A stretch of 64,000 nucleotides of DNA, taken from Taxillus chinensis (taxonomy: Eukaryota > Streptophyta > Magnoliopsida > Santalales > Loranthaceae). The stretch is from contig CM042090.1 of assembly GCA_023512835.1 (NCBI GenBank), positions 56,407,865 through 56,471,864 on the forward strand, read 5' to 3'. The translations under genes and the position numbers were made by a program. Numbering within the stretch: position 1 is the stretch's first letter; each line of letters begins with the position of its first letter. The notes under the pieces were generated by a model. The model saw nothing but the letters and a program-made list of their open reading frames with translations. It was not told the DNA's origin and did no database searches. Below, piece by piece: positions 44,280-54,340 of the stretch.

Positions 44280-45993
44280 TGAAATTTCCAGACACGTACT
44301 GAGAGTTGGGGGGTGAATCAGTGTATCAATGTAACTTTACCTCTTTTTCTTTTTCCCATGATAATCTTTTCAAACTATACCAAATTCTGTGTTTGTATAT
44401 CAAATAAAGAAAACAGCAAAGATAAAAACACACAGCAATTACGTGGTTCACCCTACAATGTGTAGAGCTACATCCACGGCGTGACTAGCAAACAACTGAT
44501 CACAGAATCTCCACTAGGAATTCTGAATAGCACACTGTTATCCAAGGTTCACCATCTTACAAGTTTTATGGTTCACTACCCTTTGGGTTCACTACCTAAT
44601 TTCAACAACAACGATAATCACCAATAACCTCACTGGTTATCGTTTTACAACGATAATAATAAGAATGGATACAAAGAGAACAGTACCAACCCACACAGAT
44701 GAGTTTCTACACTATTCTCCGATCGAGTACATCAATGACCGGTTCGTGATCTTCTCTTTGATGTCACGATCAACAAGCTCGTCAAGATGGATTCTGTAAA
44801 CACCAAGAGCTACTCCTCTATCTCCTCTGATCTTCTCTTCCTCTCCAATTCTCTCTTCTCCCTCACACTTAACACAACCGCCACAACCCTGGTTTCTTAA
44901 TCCAAACACCCTACATCTTCCTACATTAAACTCTGGCCCTTGGATTAGCCATTGGATTAGCCAGCTCAAATAAGATGTTAACCTAATTGCAGCAGCCAAG
45001 CCTCAACCATTAATCTCTTTCTCTACTTTATCTCAGCCATTGGATCAATCTCATTTAAGTGAAATAGTCTTAGCCATTGGATCAAGCTCACCTAAGTCGA
45101 GAAATCTCAGCCATTCATCTGGTGAACACTGATTTGCATGTGCTAATGTTCGTATTTTGACCATAACTCTCTCTATAGTGCTCAAATTCACTTGACGTCA
45201 AAAGTAAAGTTGTAGATATTGAAGTCCTCTATCTACTGGTAAAATATGGTGAAGTTTGGAGCTAAAAAAGTCTGCACGTCCTTATGATTATATTTGCACT
45301 TCTCATGTGAGTAGATTGTCCATAACTTTTTCAATAGTGCTCGGATTCACTTGTGATCAAAAGCAAAGTTGTAGATATTGAAGCCCTCTATCTACTGGTA
45401 CAATTTGGTGCCATTTGGAGCTCAAAATAGCTGCATGGCTGGGTGTACTATCAACTATTCCGATGTATAGGCCCCATAACTTTATGTACAGAGCTCAAAA
45501 CGACTCAAAGTCAAAAGCAAACTTGTAGACCTTGAAGTTATCTATCCATGAGTAAAATTTGGTGCAAATTGGAGCTTAAAAAGTCTGCATGCTCCTATGA
45601 TTATATGTACATGGTTGGAGAAACTGTCAGCTATTCACATGTATATGGACCGTAACTTTTTGTACAGAGCTCAAAACGACTTAAGGTCAAAAGCAAACTT
45701 GTAGATCTTGAAGTCTTCTATCCATGGGTAAAATTTGGTGCCATTTGGAGCTCAAAATCTCTGGATTGCTTCACAATTATATGTGCACGGCTGGATGAAC
45801 CGTCTGCCGTGCAGATGATATCTGCTTCTCTGGACCTCCTCTTTCATGTGGTGCAATTTGGTCTTGAATGGATGTCTACTTCTATCTTCATTTAAGATTG
45901 ACAACAATGATTGTGGCTAACACCACTGTAGTTGACAACAATGACAACACAATCAGCTATGCCAACTCTCAACAACTCACATTGGGAATAACA
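44280..45993 (-). repeat. 5' LTR of COP-D
   Basis: 1714 bp on the minus strand, TGTTATTCCCAATG at 45993 to GGAAATTTCA at 44280. It includes four tandem units of about 160 bp (45165-45790) and the sequence shared with the truncated copy at 800-1070. Confidence 0.85.
45165..45790 (-). repeat. About 160-bp tandem repeat, four units, in the COP-D LTR
   Basis: The motif TTGTAGAtaTTGAAG recurs at about 45210, 45369, 45533 and 45699 (spacing 159, 164, 166), each within CCATAACTTT ... GGTGCCATTTGGAGCTCAAAA units. Units differ by many substitutions, so the array is old. Confidence 0.8.
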
Positions 45994-46029
45994 CCAAGAC
46001 CCTCTAACTCGGCAAATTACAAATAGAAA

Positions 46030-46900
46030 TTCTTCGCACACAAGAAAGAGGCACCGAGGTCGTGCTTCATTTGTGATGGGCCATACTAAACCAGAGACTA
46101 TCCGAACTACAAAGCGATAAATGCCATTATTGCAGAATATAACAAGGAGAAGGACGAAGAGCCTCGAGCTAATTTGGGGCCATCCTACACTTGAGCACTC
46201 TTTCAAAGCTCTTCTCTCCAAAAGAGCCAATGGAGAAAATTTTCCTATATGCGGACGTTACCGTCAAAGGCCAAACTGTGGGCGGAATGCTTGATATGGG
46301 AGCGACCCACAACTTCATTGATTTGCAAGAGGCCAAGCGGATAGGCCTCAAATGATTTGAAGGAACTGGCACGATCAAAGCGGTGAACTTGCAAGCAAAG
46401 CCAGTCCACGGTATTGCAAGGGGCGTAACTGTGAAAATCAAAGATTAGCAAGAAAAACTTTACTTCACCGTCATTCCGATGGACGATTTTAAGATGGTGT
46501 TGGGACTTGCTTTCTTCTGTCAAGCGCTAGCATCTCATGATCTAGTGTCAAGTTCCCTTGTGATCCTCGACAATCAGAAGATGCACTCAAAGGCATGGGG
46601 AAGTTGAGTGCACCAATAATTTCTGCCATGCAGTTCAAACGAGGACTCAAATAGGACCCAAGTTATATGGTTTCGATGAGGGAACTGACGGAAGAGGAAG
46701 GGTTGGCGATGCCTACTCCAACATTGCCCAAGCTAGTGGAAGTGGTTCTAAACAAGTTCAAAGACGTTGTGCCTTCGGAGTTGCCAAAGCGGCGACTGTC
46801 GAAGTGAGATTTGGATCACCACATCGAGCTAGAGCCAGGAATGAAGCCGCCAGCCATGTCACCTTACCGCATGGTACCCCGGAGTTAGCCAGAATCTGAA
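46030..46900 (+). pseudogene. GYP-E gag end and protease
   Basis: The zinc knuckle reads CFICDGPY-stop-TRDYPN near 46056-46101, with His, Trp and Cys positions altered. The protease reads VTVKGQTVGGMLDMGATHNF near 46250, with DMG in place of DSG, followed by IDLQEAKRIGLK. Frameshifts and stops separate these pieces. Confidence 0.78.
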
Positions 46901-47990
46901 AGCAACTCCAAGATCTGATCGAGTCGGATTATGTCCGACCATCAAAAGTCCCATTTGGCACCCCAGTGCTATTCCAGAAGAAAAAGAATGGTGGGTTACG
47001 AATGTGCATCGACTACCGGGTGTTGAACAAGATCACTATCAAAAACAAATACCCAATACCTTTGATAGCAGACTTGTTCGACCAGCTTGGTAAGGCAGGG
47101 TATTTCACAAAGCTAGACCTCCAGTCGAGATATTACCAAGTCCGGATAGTGGAAGCGGATGAGCCAAAGATGAAGTGTGTGATAAGATACGGAGCGTTCG
47201 AATTTTTAATCATGCCCTTTGGTCTCACCAATGCGCTGGCCACTTTTTGTACACTAATGACAAGGTACTTCATCCGTTGCTTGACAAATCTGTTGTTGTT
47301 TATTTGGATGACATTGTTGTGTACAGCAACACGCTTGGGGAGCATGTCATACACCTTAAGCAAGTTTTCCAAGTGCTGTGGAAAAATAATTTATATGTCA
47401 AGAAGGAGAAGTGCTTGTTTGCGAAGTAGGAGGTGGACTTTCTCAGACACCGCATCAAGGATGGGAAACTAATGATGGATCCAGCAAAAGTGGAAGCCAT
47501 CCAAAGGTGGGAGTTGCCAACGAAAGTCCTAGAGCTACAATCGTTCCCGTGACTCGTAAACTATTATCGTCGATTCATTAAGGGTTACTCCGCCATTGCA
47601 ACAACCTTTACCGACCTGCTTGAGAACAATCATCCTTGGCACTGGGCGGACAAACCCTTTGAAGTCCATAACGATGCATCTGACTATGATATAGGGGAAG
47701 TCATAATGCAGGACTGACATCCTATCGCCTTCAAAAGCCAGAAGTTGAATGACATGGAAAGGCAATACACGGTGCAAGACAAGGAAATGACTGTAATCAT
47801 TCATTTTCTTCGCACTTGGAGACATTACTTGATTGGAAGTAAGTTCGTTATTATGATGGACAATATTGCAACGAGTTACTTCCAATCGAAAAAAAAGCTG
47901 AGCCCCAAGTAAGCTCGGTGGCAAGACTTTCTGGCGGAATTTGAATATCAATTGTAGTATAAGCTGAGAAAAGCCAATGTTGTGGCCAAT
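46901..47990 (+). pseudogene. GYP-E reverse transcriptase and RNase H
   Basis: [52 protein letters not shown] and [12 protein letters not shown] in one frame (46966-47260), then [19 protein letters not shown] in another after a frameshift near 47260; the YLDD box itself is intact. RNase H is recognisable near 47670-47990 (NDASDYDIG, ALSQKAK) with several stops. Confidence 0.85.
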
Positions 47991-48179
47991 GCACTAAGCC
48001 AAAAGGCAAAATTAACGGCCATGTCTTCCACCAGCATAGCAAGGAGCGACTTCCTTGATCGTATCAAGGAAGGAATGGCACATGACCCTGTAGCCAACAA
48101 CTTGCTTAAGTTGGCTACTGAAGGGAAGACTCATCGATTTTGGGTCGAAAATAGCATATTAGTGACAGTTGGCCAACGA

Positions 48180-48800
48180 GTCTTTCTTCAGAAATGGGGG
48201 AACTTGCAGAACGATTTATGAAGGAGTGCCATTACGCATTATGGGCTGGTCACCTGGGCGTGGCACGGACACTTGTCCTCATCAATCGATATTATTACTG
48301 GTTGTAAATGCAGGATGATGTTGAGGCGTACGTAAAGACTAGTATTGTTTGCCAACAAGATAAGATTAAGCAACAACAACCTGCGAGAATTTTGGCACCC
48401 TTGTTGATTCTGGAAAGACCATGGGAAAGCATCTTGATGGATTTTATTGTGGCCTAACCCAAGTCCGACGGATTTGGGAGCATCTTGGTGGTGGTGGATC
48501 GATTTAGCAAGTACGCCACATTCATTCCAACATCACTAGATTACAAAGTGAATGAAGCAGGTTGCCTATTTTTCAAAAATGTGGTGAAGTTATGAGGAAT
48601 TCTGAAAAGCATCATCAGTGACCGAGACCCCTGCTTCACTGGGAAATTCTGGCACAAGCTGTTCAAACTATTGGGGGCGGAATTGAACTTCTCTACAAGT
48701 TTTCATCCCCAAACCGATGGCCAGATGGAGCGCATCAATGCTCTCCTAGAGCAATATTTGCAGCACTATGTGGGTGTCCATTAGAGAGACTAAGTGAAGT
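48180..48800 (+). pseudogene. GYP-E integrase core
   Basis: The zinc-binding region reads ECHYALWAGHLGVARTLVLI ... TSIVCQQDK near 48225-48362; the first Cys of the pair is Ser. The core has LMDFIVA, SILVVVDRFSKYATF, IISDRDPCFTGKFWHKLF and TDGQMERINALLEQYL, so the D, D and E positions are visible, but a stop interrupts the frame near 48455. Confidence 0.82.
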
Positions 48801-49053
48801 TGCTTGATGTTGCCCAGCTCTCTTATAATCTTCAATGGAGCGAAGCGACAGGGAAAAGTAAGTTCAAAATTGTCACAGGGCAACAACCACTTACTCTGAG
48901 TGTTGTTGTCTCGCCATACACCGGCCATAATCCCTCCGCTTACAAAGTCGCGAAGGAGTGGCTAGAAGAGTCAGACATTACAAGGGCGTGTCTTGATAAG
49001 GCAACCAAGCAGATGAAGAAATGGGCCGACGCCAAGGGACATCCGAAGGAGTT

Positions 49054-49668
49054 CGCGGTAGAAGACAAATTCATGGTGAAGCAAAATGCACAAGGGCTTG
49101 GTCCGAAAGTACGAAGGCCCCTTTCCGATCATCAAACGCATAGGGAAGACATCATACCAAGTCCAACTTCCTCTAAGACTGAAGATCCATAATGTCTTTC
49201 ATGTGAGCCTCTTGAAGACCTTTCATGAAGACACCAAGGAGCTAAGTTGAGGAGAATCAAGTCGAGCACCCACTACTGTCATAACCTCGTTCGATAAGGA
49301 AGTAGAGCACATCCTAGCCAATCAGGTGATACGAAGACGAGGAGTTTGCGGTAGAAGACAAATTCATGGTGAAGCTACTTCCGAACCAATTCAAGTCTCT
49401 CCGCCAAATGCACAAGGGCTTGGTCCGAAAGTACGAAGGCCCCTTTCCGATCATCAAACGCATAGGGAAGACATCATACCAAGTCCAACTTCCTCTAAGA
49501 CTGAAGATCCATAATGCCTTTCATGTGAGCCTCTTGAAGACCTTTCATGAAGACACCAAGGAGCTAAGTCGAGGAGAATCAAGTCGAGCACGCACTACCG
49601 TCATAACCTCGTTCGATAAGGAAGTAGAGCACATCCTAGCCAATCAGGTGATACGAAGACGAGGAGTT
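49054..49668 (+). repeat. Tandem duplication inside the GYP-E integrase C-terminus
   Basis: A segment of about 300 bp is present twice: GGTAGAAGACAAATTCATGG occurs near 49057 and 49350 (offset 293), and AAATGCACAAGGGCTTGG at 49084 and 49406 (offset 322). The offset changes because the first copy lacks about 29 bp (TACTTCCGAACCAATTCAAG and neighbours). The copies are nearly identical, so the duplication is recent relative to the element. Confidence 0.88.
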
Positions 49669-49812
49669 CCCAACTACTCAGAGTACTTGATCAAGTGGAA
49701 GGGTCTACCTGATCAAGAAAACAGTTGGGAGCGTGAAGACCTGTTGTGGCAGTTCATGGACCACATTAAGCGCTACAAGGAAGTGGACGTGATGAGGACG
49801 TCACGAGCTTAA
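49590..49812 (+). pseudogene. GYP-E chromodomain
   Basis: The frame ending at 49812 reads VEHILANQVIRRRG, NYSEYLIKWKGLPDQENSW and EREDLLWQFMDHIKRYKE. The aromatic residues and WKG/W pattern are those of a true chromodomain, which in chromoviruses steers integration toward modified histones. The final part of the pol frame (49366-49812) is open. Confidence 0.85.
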
Positions 49813-50209
49813 GTGGGGGAGCATGTCACTGTCTAGAGCCTCACGGAAAATTTTTGCAACATATTTGAGTTACTTATAACGATTGTATAGCTTGTAAAGT
49901 GAGTTAGCACTTGTATAGGCAATTTATACTCTCGCACCAACTTGATGTTTCTCGGTGCCAGTTGTAAAAATGCTCTAAATCTTATATGTAGAGCAAGACT
50001 CTAGTGTTAAAACTTGTACTTGACATTTGTTCTAATATAAGTTTTCTAACTTTCAAGCATTCTCTAAAACTTCCGTTAATCGTTGTCCGTTGTCCCAAAT
50101 GACTCTAAACATTCACTCGAACTTAAAAAGGCTTACTTAGTTCATGAAGTTTCTGCTAAGTGACTAAGTGTTGCACGAGTTAGCTCATCGTATGACTAAC
50201 TCCATGACA
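49811..50209 (+). repeat. Polypurine tract and probable 3' LTR of GYP-E
   Basis: AAGTGGGGGAGCA (49811-49823) precedes TGTCACTGTCTAG at 49824. The right end is uncertain; CATGACA at 50203-50209 would give a 386-bp TG...CA LTR. No second copy is available for comparison. Confidence 0.55.
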
Positions 50210-51093
50210 AAAGGATCTCCATGGCATCACTCCCGGTGATGTCATAGACTGGAACTCAATCTTCGATCCTCCAACTTGGTTCCCTGAGTTGAGGTCTCTT
50301 CTAGAAGCTAATCATATTCTTAATCTCATCTCCAATCCGGTGGAAGTCCTTCTCGATGACATTCTTGAGTACTAGTGAAACTCCCACCACACCTTGGACT
50401 CCATTAAATCCACTATTCAAGGTGTTCCCATCACCATCACCGCAACTACTTTTCGCGCCGCTCTTCATCTTCCAGAGGGCACCCCAATCCAGCTTGATCC
50501 CGATATGATGGCTGCCTCGATGGGCTATGAAAGCAAAGTGAAGGAGCACAAGTTGAAGGGTTTTCAAGGCAAATACCATTGTATGGTGACCATTCTCAGT
50601 CGCTGCCTTCTTGCCCGCACCTCTGCTCCTAACTTTTTACTCTATGATCTACTTTTGTTTATGTATGTCATCTTTGAGCACAAACTAATGGACTGGGGAT
50701 CGATCCTATTCCGGAATATGTCTTTTGGGGGGATAGTCACCCTTATGTTCCACCATCTCAATTCGACATTCTTCTCAGGACAATTTGTTGTCACCTTCCC
50801 TTAGATATATTATCACAAACATGGATCTCTGCTACTGGCCATACCGTGCTTGCACCTGAGCAACAAGGGAGCTCTATGGGTGACTAGGTTGATAGCTTTG
50901 CCTATGAGGTCAGCTTGGCCCACCAGTTATCCCACATCTGCTTTGTGGCTGCCCCTTCTATCTCCCGAGGCTCACAAGTCACAACACAACATGCCCACAA
51001 CTCCTTCCGCTCAATCTTCCGCCGTTGTCGCCCCTTCTCACCCAGGTTCTCCTCCAACCGATCAATTGGCCCCTCAGATGTTGCTTTATTGAA
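50210..51093 (+). pseudogene. Decayed putative plant transposon protein ORF
   Basis: The frame 50394-50804 reads IKSTIQGVPITITATTFRAA, KEHKLKGFQGKYHCMVTILS, RCLLARTSAPNFLLYDLL and IVTLMFHHLNSTFFSGQFVV. This resembles the family often annotated 'putative plant transposon protein domain' in plant genomes, including a GVP(I/V)T segment and a ten-to-twenty-residue VTL.FHHLN motif. Upstream, 50235-50390 has an imperfect continuation with stops; downstream is a Ser/Pro-rich tail to about 51090. The function of the family is not known to me. Confidence 0.55.
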
Positions 51094-52249
51094 AAAAAAC
51101 AAAAAAATGTTTTCTTGTTATTTAAAAATTCATTCCTAAACTTTTTTTGTATTTCTTTAAATTCTCATATAATATTTAAAAGTTCTTTTAGAATCATTCG
51201 AGCAAATATATTTAAGCTTTTCTCATGAAACCAAGAAAATAATTTAGGACATAATTATCCTTTTAGATTTGTTCTTTAGTTCTTTACTTCATTCCTTAGG
51301 ATTCCATTAATTGAACTTAATCATAATCTTAACAAAAAATTTAGAAAACTAAAAGAGGTAGGCATCTTTAGGCCCTTAGGTAAAACAAGCTAATTGTAGA
51401 CAAGTAAATCTAAGCAAGCAATTAAAACAAAATTAAAAACCTTTTTTTCCTAAAATAGGTACCGAAAGGGCGTTGGGGGTGTTAATTTTTTCCCATGCAT
51501 AATCAACTCTCGGACCTAGCTCTAGCGATGTAGATTATTTTTTTAGGTGACCAATTGCACCTTAAAAATAGTTATTTGGAACTCTGTTTCATTTTTATCA
51601 CCATTCAAATGATGGTTGGGGGAACCGCATCCCCGAAAGCGGATTTTCGCCTGGACAAAATCAATGATGACAATTTAAAAACAAAAAAACATATTTAGAT
51701 GTCATGCTCTTGCCTCATATGACTGTAAAGTTTGAGATGGTATGGGTGCACACTGTGGACTGCTAACAAAATAGGGAGTGTGAGAGGATATCTACAATTA
51801 TAGCAAACAATTAGAATCATATTATTTTGGGAAAATCAAAGTTTACAAAAAGTTTAATTTAATGTTCTTGTCTCATATTACTATGAAGTTTGAGATGGTA
51901 TGGGTGCACACCAGGGACTGCTAGCGAAATGGGGACTGTAAGAGGATATTTACAATTATAGCGAACAATTGAAACAACGTTATTTTGGGAAAGTCATAGT
52001 TTAGGGAAATTTTAATTTATGTACTTACACTTTCTTGACTCTAAATCAAAAGTTTTTCTAGGTTGAAATTCAGTAGTTTCAACATTGGGCATATCAATGT
52101 TAATATTGAGGAATAAAACCCTGGCCATAGCTGGTTTATCTACTGTATCCAACTAATAATGAAGAAACACGTTAGAACACATTATAACACATTATAACAC
52201 AATAAAACATTGGCCATACCTCTATACGTTTCCCTTTAGATGATGATTT
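51094..52249. other. AT-rich intergenic sequence with remnants
   Basis: There is no coding signal. A piece at 51460-51660 (GGGCGTTGGGGGTGTTAA, GGGGGAACCGCATCCCCGAA) recalls LTR-end sequences of TAT/Ogre-type gypsy elements, from memory only. Two 158-bp direct repeats follow (separate entry). ACACATTATAACACATTATA lies near 52175. Confidence 0.4.
51700..51998. repeat. 158-bp direct duplication
   Basis: The block around TTTGAGATGGTATGGGTGCA occurs at 51731 and 51889 (offset 158), with conserved GAGAGGATAT and ATTATAGC(A/G)AACAATT segments at the same offset. About 85-90 percent identity by eye. Confidence 0.8.
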
Positions 52250-54340
52250 GTTTGTTTTTTTCCTAACTTTTCACATTTTTATTTCCATCCTTGATGCTTT
52301 ACGTAAAGATGAGGGTCTACCTTTCCCTTGCATGGCATGTGGACTCTATACAATAACAAACCCGCCTTTTGTAATTGTATCATTTTCCATATGACATACA
52401 TTTGAAACTGGATGTGTCATCATTGTGACGTCTTACTTGGCATCATAATAATTTATCATTGCATGCAACTTACTTTTCACATCCTTAGTATGTTCTTTAC
52501 TACCTTCTGCATGAGTAATCATCTGATAACAAATATATAATAATTCTGAATATTTATTATAATTTGGTCGTTGTTTTACTGCATACTATGAATTCATCTA
52601 TATCGTCTTTTAATATCCTTCCTTCATCGATGCAAAATATATTTATTTGGTAATTCTTTAATCACATTACATCTATAAACGGAAAAAATGTGTTGACACA
52701 AGATTCCCCTTATCTCAAATAATCCACAAGAACACTTTACAGTTGCATTAACTTCATTATAATTCACAAAATATGTAACTTGCTTACTAAACACCTCAAA
52801 ACTAATTTCAACGTGAATGATTTAGGTCTCTAATGCACCATCAGGGTTATGTAACTTTGGATTCAAATCAATCATGCTAGTGAATTGCTTTTAAACTTCC
52901 TTGAATTTTACATGTGTGTACAACTCCTAGAACCTCTTCTTAATCGGTGATCTAAATATGCACAGAATCATGGTAATAAATGAGCAAAAGTCTGTAGTAA
53001 TTTCGTTCTCACTTTTTTCAAAGCATCATCAAACTGATCAACAAACTCTTTGAGGTTTGTATTAGCATGAACATAACCATCAAAAAAATGCATTCATGGT
53101 CTCACTCCACTAGGTAGTATTCATTCCAGCCCAAAATGTGTCTTTCAAAAATGCTAAAACCCAATAAAAACAATCAGTGTATAGGCTTTTCAACCTCGTA
53201 TTCTATTCCAAGTTATAAGTAGTAATCAATTCATCCCAAGACTTCTAAAACTCTTCAATAGTTTGGCTGTCATACACACGTCTCATCAATTCATCCCAAG
53301 ACTTCTAAAACTCTTCAATAGTTTGGCTGTCATACACACGTCTCATCAATTCATTTTTCATCCTTGCTTTGTATGAACCATATGAGTTGAGTTTCTATGG
53401 AACTTTCTTTAGTATATGCCATAGATAAAATCTATGTTTGGTATCTAGGAAAACAACAACAATTGCATTTTTCATGATCAATGATAATGGCTTTTGAAGC
53501 AATACCATCCATACATTGCAACCAAGTCTGAAATAATCATACAAAAGTCTTAGTGTCCACACTAGATATCAAACCTACTCATACGAAAACTAATTCCCCA
53601 TGTTGATTTACACCAACAGATGGTGCAAAGGGCATCTCATATCTATTTGTTAGGTAAGTCATGCCGAATGTCACCACATCACCGAAATATTGGTAGACTG
53701 CTCTACTATGGGGGTCTTCCCAAAATACATTCCTTAATCTCCCGTCATCATCTAAATCCATCAACGTAAAAAATCCAGAATTTTTATACTGCATTCGTAA
53801 AAAATAATCTCTAAGTGCACTAACACCACCTGCACCAAGTCATAAATGTCTTTCCTTATTGATATAATTATGATAATTTTTTTCCAAAAAAGGAAGGTTC
53901 TCAAATCCACCAGCACCAACAACAAGAGATCCAATTCAAATGCCAGCGAAGTCATTTGTATTTAAGATTCTTTTGACCAACTCACTCACTTCTCTATTAC
54001 ATCGAAAGTAGCAAAATTTCTTTGGACTAAGGCCATGGTTATGGATGTTATGAACTATAGCCAACCAAAGCTTTCCATCAATTTTTAAGTCATTAATCTT
54101 TGCCTTACACTCTATCTTCCCTGTTGAACATCGGTTAGCCACATTTGATGTCCTATTTCAAGCCTTCCCACCTCGGACACAAGCTAGGGTGGCATATCTA
54201 ATCACGTCATCTTCTCCCCTCTTGGTCCTTTTTCTTATCACCCCCAAAGTCACATTTCTTGCCATATTGCTTATAATAACTTAATAAATCTTCAAAGTAA
54301 ACTTCATCCCCTTTATGGGCTTCTTAACTATACCACCATT
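52250..54340 (-). pseudogene. FAR1/FRS-like (MULE transposase-derived) pseudogene
   Basis: On the minus strand the FAR1 DNA-binding domain is readable from about 54330 (KPIKGDEVYFEDLLSYYKQY; VIRYATLACVRGGKA; ECKAKINDLKIDGKLW; HNHGLSPKKFCYFRCNREVS). It is followed by VGAGGFENLPFLEK and the start of the MULE domain, MDLDDDGRLRNVFWEDPHSR, FGDVVTFGMTYLTNRYEMPF (53795-53640). Later parts (about 53560-52950) are only visible across many stops and frameshifts. The SWIM zinc finger VKCSCGLFEIRGILCQH survives near 52740-52683. FAR1/FHY3 relatives are light-signalling transcription factors descended from transposases; this copy cannot encode one. A 60-bp perfect duplication lies at 53227-53346. Confidence 0.85.
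53227..53346. repeat. Perfect 60-bp tandem duplication in the FAR1-like pseudogene
   Basis: Two identical 60-bp units, each starting CAATTCATCCCAAGACTTCT, lie end to end; a third partial start (CAATTCAT) follows at 53347. 60 bp equals 20 codons, so it would have been frame-neutral. Confidence 0.95.

Larger units (their letters stand above)
800..45993 (-). mobile_element. COP-D: minus-strand Ty1/copia retrotransposon, split by a nested insertion
   Basis: On the minus strand the order is 5' LTR (44280-45993), primer binding site (44264-44277), gag (44193 down to about 43438), then the COP-C insertion, then integrase C-terminal part, reverse transcriptase and RNase H (3820 down to about 1586), polypurine tract (1071-1082) and a truncated 3' LTR (800-1070). 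The zinc knuckle, protease and integrase core are missing, together with the 3' LTR of the COP-C insertion, so one deletion near 43.4 kb probably removed both. The clade is uncertain; the pol sequence looks Tork/Tnt1-like. The element is dead. Confidence 0.8.
45994..50209 (+). mobile_element. GYP-E: decayed chromodomain gypsy element, 5' part missing
   Basis: The sequence starts inside gag next to the COP-D LTR and runs through zinc knuckle, protease, RT, RNase H, integrase and chromodomain to a polypurine tract and a probable short 3' LTR (49824-50209). The 5' LTR and most of gag are not in the window; if COP-D inserted into GYP-E they should be left of 800, but that flank is truncated. The short LTR and classical chromodomain suggest a Reina/CRM/Galadriel-type chromovirus rather than Tekay; clade uncertain. 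Confidence 0.82.
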
